This document shows, piece after piece, positions 5,181 through 5,809 of a DNA stretch of 5,809 nt. The notes below the pieces were generated by a model, which did no database searches, was not told the origin of the DNA, and worked only from the letters and a program-made list of their open reading frames with translations. Location: the NCBI GenBank assembly GCA_011372845.1, contig DSAI01000090.1, forward strand, positions 1-5,809, written 5' to 3'. Every line of letters starts with the position of its first letter. Positions within the stretch are counted from its first letter, which is position 1. The position numbers and the translations under genes were made by a program. The DNA comes from Actinomycetota bacterium (lineage in GTDB: Bacteria; Actinomycetota; Coriobacteriia; Anaerosomatales; Anaerosomataceae).

Positions 5181-5809
5181 ATGGACGCCGGACACTCGAC
5201 AGAGATCGCCACCCAGGTAGCGCACCTGGCATCGAGTCCGCTGCCGGCGGCCATCGTGCTCTTGCCGCTCGCAGCCGCGGCCCTCGTCCGTCCACTTGGC
5301 AAGCGTTGGCCGGGCGTGCGGAACGCCTACGTGGTCGTGGTGATGGCGCTCACGCTGCTTGGGGCGACAGCCCTGATACCGCTTGTCACCGAGCACCACC
5401 GCATCCAGAGCGTCATCCCGGCGCTTCTCGGTGAGCTCACGTTCACCGTGGACTCGTTCTCGATGCTCTTCGCCATCTTCACCTCGTTCGTGTGGCTCGC
5501 CGCCACCGTCCACTCGCTCGACTACCTGCACCACGAGAAGAAGCACGATCGCTATCACACCACCACGCTCGTGGTGCTCGCGGCGAACCTCGGCGTGGTT
5601 CTCGCTGGCGACCTCGTCACGCTCTACTTGTTCTTCGAGGCGCTGGGGCTGGTAGCGTTCCTTCTGGTGATCCACACGGAGACGGACGAAGCCAAGAAGG
5701 CTGCCGGCAAGTACTTCTGGATGACCGTGATCGGCGGCTTCGCGCTTGTGGGGGGCATCTTCCTCACCTTCGCTCTCGGGGGCAGCGGCGCGCTGGAACC
5801 GCTGCCCGC
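5181..5809 (+). CDS. Fourth antiporter-like subunit (NuoL/MrpA/MrpD family), 3'-truncated by the window
   Basis: This frame is open from ATG 5181 to the window end, giving 209 full codons of a protein expected to be near 500 aa. Six helices can be seen: about 20-37, 49-69, 91-113, 127-142, 144-165 and 178-199. The TM5 Glu is present as Glu153 in LVTLYLFFEALGL. The segment after it, LVIHTETDEAKKAAGKYF (163-180), parallels HEETPEAMxAGxKY of the two preceding genes, so it belongs to the same subgroup rather than to the canonical MrpD. The TM3-TM4 linker LDYLHHEKKHDRYHTTT (113-129) is unusually rich in His and Lys, and the N-terminus adds about 19 residues before TM1. The TM7, TM8, TM11 and TM12 residues lie beyond the window, so I cannot say whether it is a full pump. 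It starts nine bases after the previous stop, in the same frame. The family is firm; the exact subunit name is open. Confidence 0.5.
   Translation, partial: MDAGHSTEIATQVAHLASSPLPAAIVLLPLAAAALVRPLGKRWPGVRNAYVVVVMALTLLGATALIPLVTEHHRIQSVIPALLGELTFTVDSFSMLFAIFTSFVWLAATVHSLDYLHHEKKHDRYHTTTLVVLAANLGVVLAGDLVTLYLFFEALGLVAFLLVIHTETDEAKKAAGKYFWMTVIGGFALVGGIFLTFALGGSGALEPLP

Larger units (their letters stand above)
1..5809 (+). other. Single Mrp-type operon segment: mrpB-mrpC-mrpD plus three more antiporter-like genes
   Basis: All six genes point the same way. Junctions are a 4-base overlap, a 1-base gap, direct abutment, and gaps of 11 and 9 bases. No promoter or terminator fits in these gaps, so one transcript starting upstream and ending downstream is the simplest reading. 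The B-C-D order is that of Mrp/Mnh operons; mrpE, F, G and an MrpA C-terminal-domain gene are not seen here and may lie upstream. No nuo, hydrogenase or other redox gene is in the window. Confidence 0.5.

Noticed and set aside
4278..5675. A 465-codon open frame on the minus strand
   Set aside because: It lies opposite two well-supported membrane genes. Its translation is rich in His, Arg, Glu and Gly with no fold or hydrophobic pattern, as expected for the complement of GC-rich, Val/Leu/Ala-coding DNA.

Overview
This window is a solid run of membrane-protein genes, all on the + strand, from a GC-rich bacterium. It is part of an Mrp/Mnh-type (multisubunit cation/proton antiporter) or Mrp-derived respiratory-complex operon, and both ends of the cluster lie outside the window. 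Most codons end in G or C, genes abut or overlap, and starts are ATG or GTG behind good purine-rich ribosome binding sites. Isoleucine is ATC, with ATA as the second choice and ATT almost absent. I cannot place the organism firmly. A GC-rich Actinomycetota or Desulfobacterota-like anaerobe fits the gene content, but this is a guess.

Layout: 1-345 is the 3' part of mrpB (mnhB). Positions 342-695 are mrpC (mnhC, NuoK-like), overlapping mrpB by an ATGA. Positions 697-2187 are a canonical mrpD. Three further large antiporter-like subunits of the Proton_antipo_M family follow: 2188-3660 (490 aa), 3672-5171 (499 aa) and 5181 to the window end (first 209 aa visible). No gap between genes exceeds 11 bases, so the window has no internal promoter, terminator or sizeable non-coding DNA. 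It holds no RNA gene, mobile element or CRISPR array that I can see.

How the genes fit together: MrpB and MrpC are small helical subunits. The large subunits have the 14-helix fold of NuoL/NuoM/NuoN and MrpA/MrpD, with a Glu in TM5 and Lys residues in TM7, TM8 and TM12 that form the proton path. In a standard mrp operon mrpD is followed by mrpE, F and G. Here at least three more antiporter modules follow it. The second to fourth copies share a NuoL/MrpA-like TM3-TM4 region and a common motif after TM5 that the first copy lacks.

The most interesting points are the four-in-a-row antiporter array and individual losses of channel residues: the TM8 Lys is Ala in the 499-aa copy, and a TM11 His is Gln in the 490-aa copy. 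Whether the assembly is a stand-alone Na+/H+ antiporter or the membrane arm of a hydrogenase- or dehydrogenase-linked complex cannot be decided here, because no NuoB/C/D/I or hydrogenase gene is in view.
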